From positions 66,434,608 to 66,498,607 of the forward strand of contig CM023541.1 of NCBI GenBank assembly GCA_013350335.1: 64,000 nucleotides of DNA. The letters run 5' to 3'. Made by a program: the position numbers and the translations under genes. The stretch is from Chimonanthus salicifolius. Its lineage: Eukaryota; Streptophyta; Magnoliopsida; Laurales; Calycanthaceae. The notes under the pieces are model-generated. The model was not told where the DNA came from. It saw only the letters and a list, made by a program, of their open reading frames with translations, and did not search any database. Below are positions 48,761 to 60,189 of this stretch, piece after piece. The stretch's first letter is position 1. Every line of letters begins with the position of its first letter.

Positions 48761-49397
48761 CAAAAGAGAGAGTGTTAGTGCCCCGGCTTGCCGAGTCCCT
48801 ATTTATCAAATCACATGACACATGAGAAGCCTTGCCTCGGAAGATTGAAGCATGAAAAAAGACTCAAGTGGTGGTGAAGACTAAAGATCAAGAGGAAAGA
48901 TTCAAACCATTGATGTTGCTGTCAGGATGACAAGGATCAACGGACGTAAGTTTCAAACCATTGAATTTGTTGTCAGGATGACACAACATGTCAGTGATCA
49001 ATCGCCAGTGACAGCAAATGATCAAACATGGTTCAGTGATTCATCGTCTGGAAATCAGTGATCTGGTTGGAATGAAGTCGTCTCAGGACACGATCAATCG
49101 TAAGATACGACCAATCATTTAGACAAGGGTAGAACACATTGGTCATGCGATCAATCACCTGAAGCCTGGATTGAACACACACTGTAAAATACAGTCAGGC
49201 CCAGGATGATACATTCGTCTAGCGGCGACCCATCATGTGGTATAGGGCACAATATATCGAGTGCATGACTAATGGCCGAGACACAATGGGCGCACGATCA
49301 ATCAGTCAAGCACAACAAAGTTCTCCCTTGTATGCTAGAACACGATTGACCCTAGAGAGGGGGGGGGGGGGGGTGTGAATAGGTTAATCCCAGTTTC
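48761..49397. other. Unassigned stretch, possible LTR fragment, before element F
   Basis: After the gag remnant the sequence changes character. TGTTAGTGCCCCGG at 48774 could be an LTR start. The segment 48980-49310 has repeated GATCAATC steps (CGATCAATCG, GCGATCAATCACC, CGATCAATCAG) and 49359-49373 is a run of 15 G followed by TGTGAATAGG. I recognise no protein or complete element. It is cut by the 3' LTR of F at 49398. Confidence 0.45.
49359..49373 (+). repeat. Run of 15 G
   Basis: An uninterrupted G15 preceded by CCTAGAGA and followed by TGTGAATAGG. A similar GAGGGGGGTGAATAGG phrase occurs in some plant Copia LTRs, which is a weak hint for the origin of the surrounding fragment. Confidence 0.8.
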
Positions 49398-52300
49398 TGT
49401 AACACGCCGCCCTTTTTCACTCGCTTCTTCCCGTAAATTCAGAGTCTATTTTTTTTTTTTTAATAACTGAATAGAGTCATAGAGCGCGGGACGTCACGAA
49501 GCGAGCTAAGTCCGAATTCCAAAGTCTGACCCTTAACTGGCCAACCCTATGTGTGCATGGACCAAGTCCATGAAAATGGTTCACACAAAGCGATATAAAC
49601 CAGTGGAATATTAACATCAAAATTGCGGAATCATAATAGAACAAAGTTCTACTCCATTCAGATAGCAAAGTACGTCAAATCCTTAATCATCATTCAAATA
49701 CCATAATTATCAAAATTAACAACCATCCATTTAAGTTATTACATCCCGAAATCTAGATACTCAAATACAAGTCCATAAGTAACTTTTATTCAAAACATAT
49801 AAAATAAATCATCCAAGCTCCTATGCCTGGCCCTCCTTGCGTTCATCGTTCCCCTGATTTCCTGTATCATCAACTAGGGTAGAAGTAGGGCGTTAGAACA
49901 ACGCGCCCAGTAGGTATTCCAATTACGACTAACACATGGTCAGTACAAAAGATATATAATAATATCGTAATGTCAAAAACCATATAAATCCATACCATGC
50001 AATGAGTCCCACCCATCACATGTACATAAAAGTACCCACCACATAGGTCTTTCGGACGTCCCGACGGAGTGTGGACCCTCCGGATTCCTCCTGATGGAAA
50101 AGCACATCAAGGTACCGCACATAGGTTTTTCGGACGCCCAGATGGAGTGTGACCCCTCTGGTTACAAATCCTCCACCCCATGCCATGCATGAGATGCCAA
50201 TGAAACACATGCTATTTTATAACATAAACATAGCATTTAAAATCATATTTAAAACACATGCTCTTTCCTCATATAGACCTAGCATTTAAAATTCAATATA
50301 AAGCATATCCTTTGAAACATAAATTCATCAAAAATAAGATAAACACAAAGTATATAAACCCATGGTTTCAAAGAGGTGGAATCCTACCAAAGACCGCTAA
50401 CGTGTGCTTGCGTCTTTCGTCCGGTAACCGCTCACGATCGTAAACGCCTTGTGAGATCCCGTTACCTTATAATACAATAATAAATCAAAACCAAGTCCCA
50501 CTTGATTTACAACTTTTAAAGTCCATTAACCAATCCCCATATTTACAAGATTGTCATTCATGGCTAACCTTCCATCTTAGCATGTATTCACAACTTTGCC
50601 CTTGGTTTAATCATTTCAACCCTTCCACTCCTTAACACATAAACACAATAGACCCATAACTGATTCATAGACATCTAAGTTTACCAAACAATTCCCATGG
50701 GGTTCGGCCATACACCATGGCCGAACCCATGGTCCCTTATTTTCCTTTAATTACGAGAATGCCATTCATGGCTATCATTATCCCTTATTCTCATTCATAA
50801 TGTACATAGACTAATAATTAACCCAATAATTCGAGTTCATAAAATAAACCTCATGGGGTTTGGCCATACCCCTTGGCCGAGCCCATGATCCTCCACTTTA
50901 TTTAAAATACACAAGACATAATCCACAAATTTGATTCATGGGGTTCGGCCATACACATGGCCGAACCCATGATGTCTTTGTTTCCAATTTTCACTAATGA
51001 TCCACAATTAGGAAGTTTCCAAATTAATCATCCATCCTTCCATAATAAGAAGGTTTCCACCTTCTATATTTAGAAGGTTTCCAAAATAACATTCCATAAT
51101 TACAAGTTTCCTAAATTAACACTTTCTAATTTAGTCTACACCTTCCAAAAATAGAAACTTTCCAAATAAACCAACTTCCGTAAATAACTGCTTCCTAATT
51201 TGGCAACCTCCTTCCATAATTAGAAGGTTTCTAAATTTAATACACCATTTCCATAATTAGAAACCTAGTGGGGTTCAGCCATACACCATGGCCGAATCTC
51301 GCCCATGGAAACAAATCTAACCTTTTCCATTATTTTCCAAATTAATAACATCCCTCCCTTTTAATCAATCATACATTAAAAAAAATATACCAATCCAACT
51401 TCATGGGGTTCAGCCATACACCATGGCCGAACCCTATGGTTCATATTCCTTAGAGATCACACATAATTATTCCATTTCAATCAATTAAAATCCTCAAATA
51501 TAGTTGGTGGGGTTCGGCCATACACCATGGCCGAACCTCACCCTTTCTTTTCCATTCTTTTGATCCAACATCCTAGCCATAATACAATCATGGTTCGGCC
51601 ATGCAATGGCCGACCCACATCCCTAACCATATCTCCATTTAAAATCCTCTTAAAACATAAGTATAATTCCATTATCTTCATGCTTGAAATCCCATAAATT
51701 TATTAACAACTTCCATGGTTTTTATAATTCAAATATCATTAAATAAACCATGTGCTTCCATTAATCAATCATGGGGTTCGGCCATACACCATGGCCGAAC
51801 CCTATGGTTCTTTTCTTTCCATTTTAAAAATCAAATCATCAATCATTACCCAATCTTCTTTTCCATGGGGTTCGGCCAAACACCTTCGCCGAGCCCTATG
51901 GTTTTTTATTTCAAAATAAATTTATCAATTAGATACTAACCTTTTCCGATTCCTTGCTCTTCCAATCCTTCTCCTTTCTTCTTAATTTTTCCCAAGCCAA
52001 TAACACCTCTTGCAGGCTGCCTTCTCTTCTCCTTGTTCTTTCACAAAACCGAACTGATCTTGAAATTGAATGTATTGCCATGAATTAGACTTGCAAGAGA
52101 GAAAGTAATTTCGGCTGTGGCGTGTAAACCATGTTCCCCTTGCTACCTCTCCTTTTTAACATATTCCAATCGGCCAATCTTAGAAGGTGCTAAGATTGTA
52201 ATGTGAGTGCAGTGTGCCCCTCTTCTTTAGATTAGTAATGCCGTGTGTCTCTTGAGATAGCCATTGCCAAGTTTAGACTTCCCACTTTGGGAATGTCACA

Positions 52301-52615
52301 CACTGCCATGCAATGTCTATTTAATTAGACACCTTCCTTATTTAATTTTTAGACAATGTGCATACCCTTTTAAATTATCTTATGCTCCTAACATAGATAT
52401 GGAATATCTTTATACACGGCCTAAGTATCATTCTTGTATATGCACCTCTAAAATTCGGCCATGCAATAATTATTTAATGTTGCATTATTAACTAAATTCG
52501 TCCCAATTGGGCCAATGACCCAACTCTTTGTCCAATTAAAATCCATAACTAATGTTCACAAATTAAATGGATTATTTTCATACAAAATAATAAATTGAAA
52601 ATCTGGGGTGTTACA
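49398..52615 (-). repeat. 3' LTR of element F
   Basis: 3218 bp; plus-strand borders TGTAACACGCCGCCC and CTGGGGTGTTACA. It holds the terminal T-run (49450-49461 on the plus strand), the GGGCG hairpin (49888-49909), two CGGAG/CTCCG units (about 50055-50160), a degenerate GCGATCG block (50412-50458) and nine GGTTCGGCC palindromes (50696-51899). It is nearly the same as the visible part of the 5' LTR apart from small indels. Confidence 0.93.
50696..51899 (-). repeat. Cluster of GGTTCGGCC palindromes in 3' LTR of F
   Basis: Units at about 50697, 50853, 50937, 51270, 51404, 51509, 51591 (short form), 51770 and 51865. Most read GGGGTTCGGCCATACACCATGG then CCGAACC. The units at 50937 and 51770 are whole here but have lost one arm in the 5' LTR. 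Confidence 0.9.
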
Positions 52616-52675
52616 ATACAACCCTCTTTTTAAAATTTTCATCCCGAAAATCGAGTGTAGTAGGGTTTCAAACAT
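52616..52675 (-). other. Element F 3' untranslated stretch with polypurine tract
   Basis: On the minus strand the region after the pol stop reads GGGATGAAAATTTTAAAAAGAGGG and then GTTGTAT before the LTR. The purine run at plus-strand 52622-52636 is the likely polypurine tract. Confidence 0.65.
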
Positions 52676-53761
52676 TTACATAAATAGCTCAGGATGAGCT
52701 TTCCTCATTTCCGATTCGAGTTCCCATGTAGTTTCCACAATACCATGTCGATCCCATACCACTTTGACAAATTGGATCTCTCGATTCCGTAACACCCTTT
52801 GTTCTGTGTCCACCACTCGGATAGGCTTCTCGACGTATGTCACGTCTCTCTGAACCACTATGTCTTGTACGTTCAGTACGTGAGAAGGTCAGGATTATAT
52901 TTCCTCAACATTGATATATGGAACACATCGTGTAAAGATGCTAACTATGATGGGAGTGCCAATTGATAGGCCACGTCCCCCATCCTTCTTATGATTGAAA
53001 ACGGTCCCACATATCTTGGCGATAATTTCCCTTTCTTTCCAAACCTCACATGTCCCTTTCGTGGAAAGACATTCAAGAACACCATGTCTCCCACTTCAAA
53101 TTCAAGGAACCTCCTCCTCTTGTCCACATAGCTCTTCTGACGACTCTGTGCAGTCAATAGGTGCTTCCATATCAACTGTATCTGCACTGTAGTCTCTACA
53201 ACTAACTCAGGTCCAATCAGTGCAGGCTCACCTGCCTCTGTCCAGCACACTGGTGACCTACAAGGTCTACCATATAATGCCTCAAATGGTGCCATCTGGA
53301 GGCTTGCCTGGTAACTGTTGTTGTACGAGAATTCTACCAACGGCAAGTGATCCTCCCATCCACCCTTGAAATCTAGCATACATGCTCTCAGCATATCCTC
53401 TAGTGTTTGTATTGTCCTCTCAGACTGTCCATCAGTCTGTAGATGGAATGCGGTACTAGTCAATAAATCTGTCCCCATGGCCGCCTGCATGCTCTACCAT
53501 ACTCTGCTTGTGAATCGACCATCTCTGTCAGACACAATAGTCTGAGGTATACCATGCAATCTGATGATATCCCTAATATACCGCCGACCCAAAGTCTCAG
53601 ATGACTCTGTCATCTTAATAGGAATGAAATGTGCTGACTTGGTCAGTCAGTCTACCACGACCCATATCGCATCGTTGCCCTTTGATGACCTTGGCAACCC
53701 TGTAACAAAATCCATGGAAATGTGCTCCCATTTCCATTCTGGCACTGGTAAGGGTTTGAGT
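52676..53761 (-). pseudogene. Element F pol: integrase core and tail, C-terminal part
   Basis: From the junction with solo LTR G the frame continues with [21 protein letters not shown], then the run from AMGTDLL through [21 protein letters not shown] to VEFSYNNSY, so D, D and E of the catalytic triad are recognisable. [13 protein letters not shown] and the tail VLRNREIQFVKVVWDRHG and TTWELESEMRKAHPELFM (to 52676) follow. Stops lie near 53494 (before MQAAMG), about 52942, and around 52875-52900. The short tail after GPY/F resembles E's chromodomain-like end. Integrase joins element DNA to the chromosome. Confidence 0.9.
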
Positions 53762-56293
53762 TGTAATGGCCCGGAATTTGTAAATCAATATATAGGTGGA
53801 TATTGTTTATTTTAATGGTGGAAATTTGGAAATTTGATGGAATAAATGGTGAATGGATCAAAATATCGACAAAGGCCCAAGTATGGCCCAATGGACCATG
53901 GATTAGATTTAAAATCATTTAAATGGTCAATTGGGCCAAGAATGATTAAATTGGGCCCAATACCCATTTGGGACCCAATGGATCAAGATGATGTAAGTTC
54001 TAAGGTAAATGGGTCGGAGGTGAGTGTGATTGGGCCATGGGCCCAATGGTGATCCAAGTAGTTGAAATGGATTTAATTAAATCACCTAAGTTGGAATTTA
54101 TTTAAAACCTAGGTGACATGGCCCAATGGGACCCACCTCCACCTCACCCAGTGAGGTGGCGTGTGGACCAAGGATTGGTGGGGCAGGCCACCATGGTTGA
54201 ATTGGTCAACCATGGGTGAAGTAATGGAGAAGAGTCAAGGAATTAAAGGAGATAAAGTGGAAATTAATTAACTTAACCTAATGATCCAATTTAATTAATT
54301 AATTAAGCTAATAAAAAAGGTGGTCAAAGATGGAAGACTAAAAGCCATCTTATCTTTAACACCAACGTTGGCTTGGTGGTGGTTATCCCAACCACCACCA
54401 TAAAGCATAAAAAACATCTAATGCTTGGTTGGTGGGAGACTTAATGGTGGAGTATGATGTAAGCAACCAAATGAGATGAACTTATCTCTTTTCCTCATCT
54501 TTTCCATCGAGCTCTTTCACTCTCTCCCTCTCTTCATCTCTCTCAAAACCGTCCCCTATATCCAAGGAGAAGAGAAGAAAAAAATTAAGAAAGGAAGAGA
54601 AGAAGAGAAGAAAAGAGAGGAGAAGTGCAAACTTGGGCCCATTACTCCAAGATCAAGACCTTGGGTTAGTTATCTCCATCTTCTCCTCCCTTCCCTCTCT
54701 CAAATCTAACCCTATTTTAGCCGACCCAAGTATTGGGATTTTTCATTGGGTCAAGCACATCTTAGCCGACCAATCAAGGAGAAGAAACGAAGAGAAGGCC
54801 AAGGAATCCGAGAGGAGAAGGAAAAGTCAAAGGAGCCGTCGGATTGTAAGTATTTTCTAAAACAAGAGGTTAGTTTTTTTTAAGGTTTATAAATGGGTCC
54901 ATTTCTTGGATTTAAATAATGGCCAAATTGTCATGGGCCTTGGATCTCAAATCCATCCAATGAAAGGAGGAAAATGGGACAAAACCCTAATGGGTAAATT
55001 AGGGTTAAGAAAAATAAATGGATTAAGGACATTACGTAATTAAATTATTTAAGCAATGGATGTATGGAATTTTGGAAGGAATCATGGTGAGTAATTAAGT
55101 AAATTGGAATGGGGTTTTTAAGATCAAAACCATGGAAGGGGGATTTATGATTTTAAGATGTTAATGAATAAATGTTAGTGAAGTTAAAGAGGTTTTAATG
55201 AGGGAACCTTGCACTTGAGTATGCTTAAATTAAGTTGAACGGGATTTTGTTGTTATTGATGATATTATGTGATATTAAATTGCACAAGCATACTTGTATT
55301 GTGAGTGCATGTGAATATACATGTATTGAATTCTTATTGTTGAGTGTATGAAGTGGTGAAATGAGGAAAGACTAATAGTTATGATCATACTAATTAAGTG
55401 AGGAAAGAGTATGTAAAAATGTACAATGATGAACTACATGCATCAAATGATGATAAGATGCATGAACGTTTGATGTGGGTTATATGTTGCATATGTTTAT
55501 GAGTGAGATAAATGTGAATAAAAAGGGTGGGGAGTGTTTGATAATGTGTTATATGGGTATACTTAGGGGATGGTACAATGGTTTTTAGAAATGGCTTTTA
55601 TATTGGTGATGACTCATGGCTTGACAATTTGTCATGACCCAAGTGAAGAGATTTGTGTTATGACATATAATGGGTGATGATGTAAACACTTTGTGAGGGG
55701 GTATAAGAGGTTCTCATATGGACAAAGTGCCCATTTGAGAGATGTTAGATAAACAATGTACTTGAAAGAGACCGGAATGCATGGGTTAACTTGCCACATG
55801 AAACTCGTGAGATGACGACACTATGAGGAGGGTGTGAAGGGTCTAGCTTGCAAAGACTAATATGTGGTATGAAAATCTTGTATTTATAATGCAATTGCAT
55901 TCTCCCAATGTGTAGTGTAGATTATGAACGAGTGATGATAGGCCTTGAAATGGGAGTAATGGTCAGATTCAAAGTGCGGACCACGACATGGGGGTAGTGG
56001 CTGATTTTTGATGATGTTGTGTCATGGCTAAGGAGTCATTAAGGGATCCAAGTCTATGGATCAATTATGGACAAAGAAATGTATATGGTTAAGTGAATGT
56101 CTAACCATGGGAAAGGTATTGGCAAAACCGTAATTAATGGCCAAATTCAAGAACCCATGGAAGATGATCATGGACTTAGGGGCTCTAAGTAATAAACTTA
56201 TGTATGGTTAAATAAAGCCTAGGGTGGCTGATTTTAAGATTCATGTGATTTAAATATTTGATAGATTAAATGGGACCCACAAAACTGTATAGT

Positions 56294-56325
56294 GAGGTTC
56301 GGCCATGATGTATGACCGAACCCCA
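56294..56325 (+). repeat. Single GGTTCGGCC palindrome in solo LTR G
   Basis: GAGGTTCGGCCATGATGTAT then GACCGAACCCCAC: a single unit with one mismatch in the right arm. It lies about 100 bp before the GCGCGATCG block, as the last unit does in A1 and A3. Confidence 0.88.
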
Positions 56326-56494
56326 CTAAGGCATGAATTAGGGACTTAATAATGGTTAAAAACACGGACTAATTATTGATATATAATAAGGTACCGGACA
56401 TCGCAAGAGGTGCGCGATCGGCGATCGGATTATTGGACGGAAACGCTAAGGAGTACTAGTCGGTATTCGGTAGGATTCCTACCTTATTGTAAGC

Positions 56495-56730
56495 CATGGA
56501 TTAAGTATTACGTGATGGTTTTTCCCTTTGATTTATTTTGGTCATGGATTAAGTATTATGTGATGGTTTTTCCCTTTGATTTATTTTGGTCATGGATTAA
56601 GTATTATGTGATGGTTTTTCCTTTGTTTTATTTTGGTCATGGATTAAGTATTATGTGATGGTTTTTCCTTTGATTCATTTTGGTCATGGATTAAGTATTA
56701 TGTGATGGTTTTCCTTTGATTTATTTTGGT
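56495..56730 (+). repeat. 48-bp tandem repeat, five copies, in solo LTR G
   Basis: Copies start at 56495, 56543, 56591, 56638 and 56685 (48, 48, 47 and 47 bp). The unit runs CATGGATTAAGTATTATGTG, ATGGTTTTTCC, TTTGATTTATTTTGGT. Copies are nearly identical, so the expansion is young. Confidence 0.94.
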
Positions 56731-56850
56731 AATCATGTAATGGCTTTAAGATGGGTTTTATGACTATGATCATATATATTACATGGCATATGGCATCTAC
56801 ATCTCATGCATGACATGGGAGGGATATGGTATGGGAAGGATGAAATGAAA

Positions 56851-57106
56851 CCGGAGTGCATGCTCCGTCTGGGCGACCGAGAAACAGACATGGGGATAGC
56901 TTTATATGCTATAACCGGAGTCCATGCTCCGTCAGGGCGACCGAGAAACAGAAATGGGGATAGCTTTACATGCTATAACCGGAGTTCATGCTCCGTCGGG
57001 GCGACCGAGAAACAGACATGGGGATAGTTTGATATGCTATAACCGGAGTCCATGCTCCGTCGGGGCGACCGAGAAGCAAACATGGGGATACTTTGACGAG
57101 GCCTTG
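56851..57106 (+). repeat. 64-bp GC-rich tandem repeat, four copies, in solo LTR G
   Basis: Copies begin with CCGGAG at 56851, 56915, 56979 and 57043, exactly 64 bp apart. Each has CGGAGTCCATGCTCCG (a 5-bp stem hairpin), TCGGGGCGACCGAGAAACAG and GGGGATAGCTTTATATGC. The unit is related to the paired CGGAG/CTCCG units of family A. Confidence 0.94.
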
Positions 57107-57781
57107 CCGTCAAGGGGGATATGGAAGCATGATAGTATGGATGATGGGTGGGATTCATGACATAGGACACCCATTGCATGACATGTACCAAATTGCATGG
57201 TTTTGGATATGATATTATCTATATGTTTTGTTACCACTAATCCATGTGTTAGCCCTACTCGAAGTCCTACTGGGCGTGTTGTCTAACACCATACTTCTAC
57301 TCTAGCTGATGACGCAGGAGATGGCGGAAACGGAGGACGAGACGAAAGCCAAACTTAGGAGCTTGGGGAAGCGAACTGTTTAGTTTATTTAAATTTTATT
57401 TTGGAAATGTAATTTTGAGTAACTTAACTCGTCAGAATGTAATAACTTAAATTACTTGCTATGTTTTGGATTTTATTTTGGACAGTACGATTTAGTGGTA
57501 TTTTAGTAATTAAATGGATGTTTCTTCCCTGCTATCTGAAAATTGGTAGGATAATCTCTATTACAATTTCCGCACTTAGTTTAAATATTCCTTAAGCTTA
57601 CTTCTACGTGTGAACCATTCTCCGTGAACTTCGTTCCACGCACACGTAGGGTTGGCCAGTTAAGGGCCGGGCTTTAAAAGCTCGGACTTAACTCGCGTCT
57701 TGACGTCCGCGCCCTTTGTCACTTTTATTTCAAAAAAAAAAAAATAGACTCTGATTTCGGTGAAAAGGGGCGAGCGTTACA

Positions 57782-58652
57782 TGAGTAACCCTAGTGGCTT
57801 CTGATGTTCCGTCTTAACCTGCTGACAAGTTAAGCAATGTGCTACAAATTCTGCCACATCTCTTTTGAGTCCGTGCCACCAGTAATGTCTCTTCAGGTCG
57901 TGATACATCTTGGTACTGCCCGGATGAATAGAGAGTTTGGTCTGATGTGCCTCAACCAATAACTCTTTTCTGCAGCTTTTAGGTACATAAATCCTTCCTC
58001 GGAATAGAAGACCCTGTCCTAGTCGTAACTCCCATTCCGGTATGACTTCACCAGTAGACATCTTGGCCCAAATCTCCTCCACCTCCGGGTCTGTCCGTTG
58101 TTCCTGTTCAATTTTAGTAACCATGATGGACCGTATGATCAAATTGTATATAGTCCCATGGTTATTGAGGTAAAGTTTAAACTCTTGAATGGTATTCAGC
58201 ATCTCCCATTCTGTCCTGATCAAACATGCCACTGATGCATGTGATAAACGGCTGAGGGCATCTGCCACCTTGTTCGCCTTGCTAGGGTGAAAACGAAGTG
58301 CGAACTCATAATCTGCCAGATATTCCATCCATCTGCGCTGCCTCAAGTTGAGCTCTTTCTGATCAAACAAGTACTTCAAGCTCTTATGATCTGAAAATAC
58401 TTCAAATTTCTCGCCATAAAGATAATGTCTCCAGCTTTTGAGAACAAAGACCACTGCAGCTAGTTCCAGATCGTGCGTAGGATAGAGACGTTCATGTATT
58501 TTCAATTGTCTTGATCCATATGCCACCACACGATTACTTTGACTGAGTGTACACCCCAGTCCCTCTCCTGAAGCATCGCATTGTACCTCATAACACTTGC
58601 CTCTTTCCGGTAAAATTAGGATAGGAGCAGTGGTAAGTCTTTTCTTCAGCTC
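57782..58652 (-). pseudogene. Element F pol: RNase H and integrase zinc region
   Basis: RNase H begins upstream of 58529 in [14 protein letters not shown] and keeps [13 protein letters not shown] and VADALSR. It is followed by the connection domain and the integrase HHCC region ([20 protein letters not shown] and CLTCQQ). The frame is open for 250 residues and is interrupted only by solo LTR G at 57781. Conserved residues of RNase H are intact. Confidence 0.93.
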
Positions 58653-59729
58653 TTAAAACCTTTGATTGCACAAATCTGACCACTCATATTTGACTCCTTT
58701 CTGAATGAGTCGAGTAAGTGGAGAGGCAATTTTTGAGAAGTCCATAATAAATTTCCTGTAATAACCAGCCAATCCCAAAAAACTACGGATCTCGGTTACA
58801 TTCTTTGGCGCTTTCCAATCTCTTACTGCCGCTATCTTAGCCGAGTCCACAGCTATACCTTCTTCTGATATAATATGTCCCAAAAGGTTGACCTCAGATA
58901 GCCAAAATTCACATTTACTGGCTTTAGCATATAGTTTGTTCTTTCTCAAAGTGTCCAGAGCTATTCTCAGGTGCTCAACATGTTCTTCCTGAGTTTTGGA
59001 GTCAATCAAAATATCATCAATAAATACAATAACAAATTGGTCCAAGTAAGGACGGAAGGTCCTGTTCATTAAATCCATGAACACAACCGGTGCATTGGTG
59101 AGTCCAAACGGCATGACTACAAACTCGTATAGTCCATATCGCTTTCTGAAGGCTGTCTTTTCTATGTCCTCCTCCTTAACCCGGATTTAGTGATATCCGG
59201 ACATCAGGTCCATCTTAGAAAAATGACTGGAACCTTTAAGTTGATTAAATAAATCATCGATCCTAGGTAGAGGGTACTTGTTTCTAACTGTCAGCTGATT
59301 CAGTTTTCGGTAATCCACACACATACGGAGTGAACCATCCTTCTTCTTTACAAATAAAACTGGAGTTCCCCAAGCCGATGTACTGTTCCTAATACACCCC
59401 AGTCTAAGCAGTTCATCAATCTGCTTCTTTAACTCGGATATCTCTGCTGGTGCCATCCAATAATATGGTAATGACACTGGTGTAGTTCCAAAGTACAGTA
59501 TGATTTCAAAATTGATCTCCCTCATGGGAGGCAAACCAGGGAGTTCCTCTGGAAAAACGTCCGCATATTCCCTTACTAATTCCGGAAGTTCAACCACCGG
59601 TGCCTTGTTGATTCTGATAATGTTCAATACCAGATGATTCAACCCTTCATGCAGTCTGCTTTGTTTATCAGCACGCACCACATGTTGTTTTCCTCGGGCA
59701 ACCAAAATGTCACCTTGCGACGATAACAA
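58653..59729 (-). pseudogene. Element F pol: reverse transcriptase, broken
   Basis: Reading leftward: [51 protein letters not shown], then TAA at 59187-59189 (CAA in E), [20 protein letters not shown], the catalytic FIDDILI (59013-59024) and [18 protein letters not shown] stop at 58653-58655 follows the CNQRF block. Both catalytic aspartates are kept, in contrast to element E. One or two reverted stops would restore the frame, so F decayed later or less than E and B. Confidence 0.93.
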
Positions 59730-60184
59730 TCAATGTTGGCCTTAAAGCTAGCCAACCAATCCATGCCGAAAATAATATCATATTCTGTCATATCAAATAC
59801 CAAATAATTGAACTCAAATCTGAGTCCAACAAGTTCAGTATTCACTGATGTGCATATAAGTCCCAATGATGTGTCTCCGACGGGGGATACAATGGTGAGT
59901 GCTGTGGACAATTTTTGTACCAATGTACCAGTAGCAGTTATGAATGCAACAGATATGAAAGAGTGAGATGCTCCCGAATCAAATAATGCAAAGGCATAGG
60001 AACTACTGACTACTGCCATACCTTGAATCACTGAATGATCCTCTGCTGCTGGAGGTGCTAAAGTGAATACCCGTCCAGATCCTGTAGGTGGCTGTCCCGT
60101 CTGATTAAATCTCCTGCCTCCACGTGAATTAGCTGGCCTAACTAGTGGACGAGATGAACCCCTGGTTTGTTGAGTTGTGGACAT
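59639..60184 (-). pseudogene. Element F pol: aspartic protease region
   Basis: The active site DSGASHSF is at about 59957-59980, preceded by VIQGMAVVSSSYAFALF and followed by TSLGLICTSVNTELVGL and YDIIFGMDWL, the blocks of chromoviral protease. It cleaves the gag-pol polyprotein. The frame differs from gag just after the zinc knuckle near 60185, and from RT near 59690, so two frameshifts bound this segment. Confidence 0.88.
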
Positions 60185-60189
60185 TCCCT

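Larger units (their letters stand above)
53762..57781 (+). mobile_element. Solo LTR of family G, plus strand, inside F integrase
   Basis: A 4020-bp LTR from TGTAATGGCCCGG to GGCGAGCGTTACA, flanked by TGAGT at 53757-53761 and 57782-57786, a perfect 5-bp target duplication. The F integrase reading resumes across it (KPLGLL on one side, the TQPLP-type block on the other). The start has repeated GGGCC/GGCCCA steps, 54540-54620 is purine-rich leader, 55020-56290 is AT-rich. It has one GGTTCGGCC palindrome (56294-56325), the GTGCGCGATCGGCGATCGG block (56411-56440), two tandem arrays, the GGGCGTGTT/AACACC hairpin (57272-57290) and the terminal A-run (57732-57744). It is related to A and E by these modules but is a distinct family. 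Confidence 0.94.
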
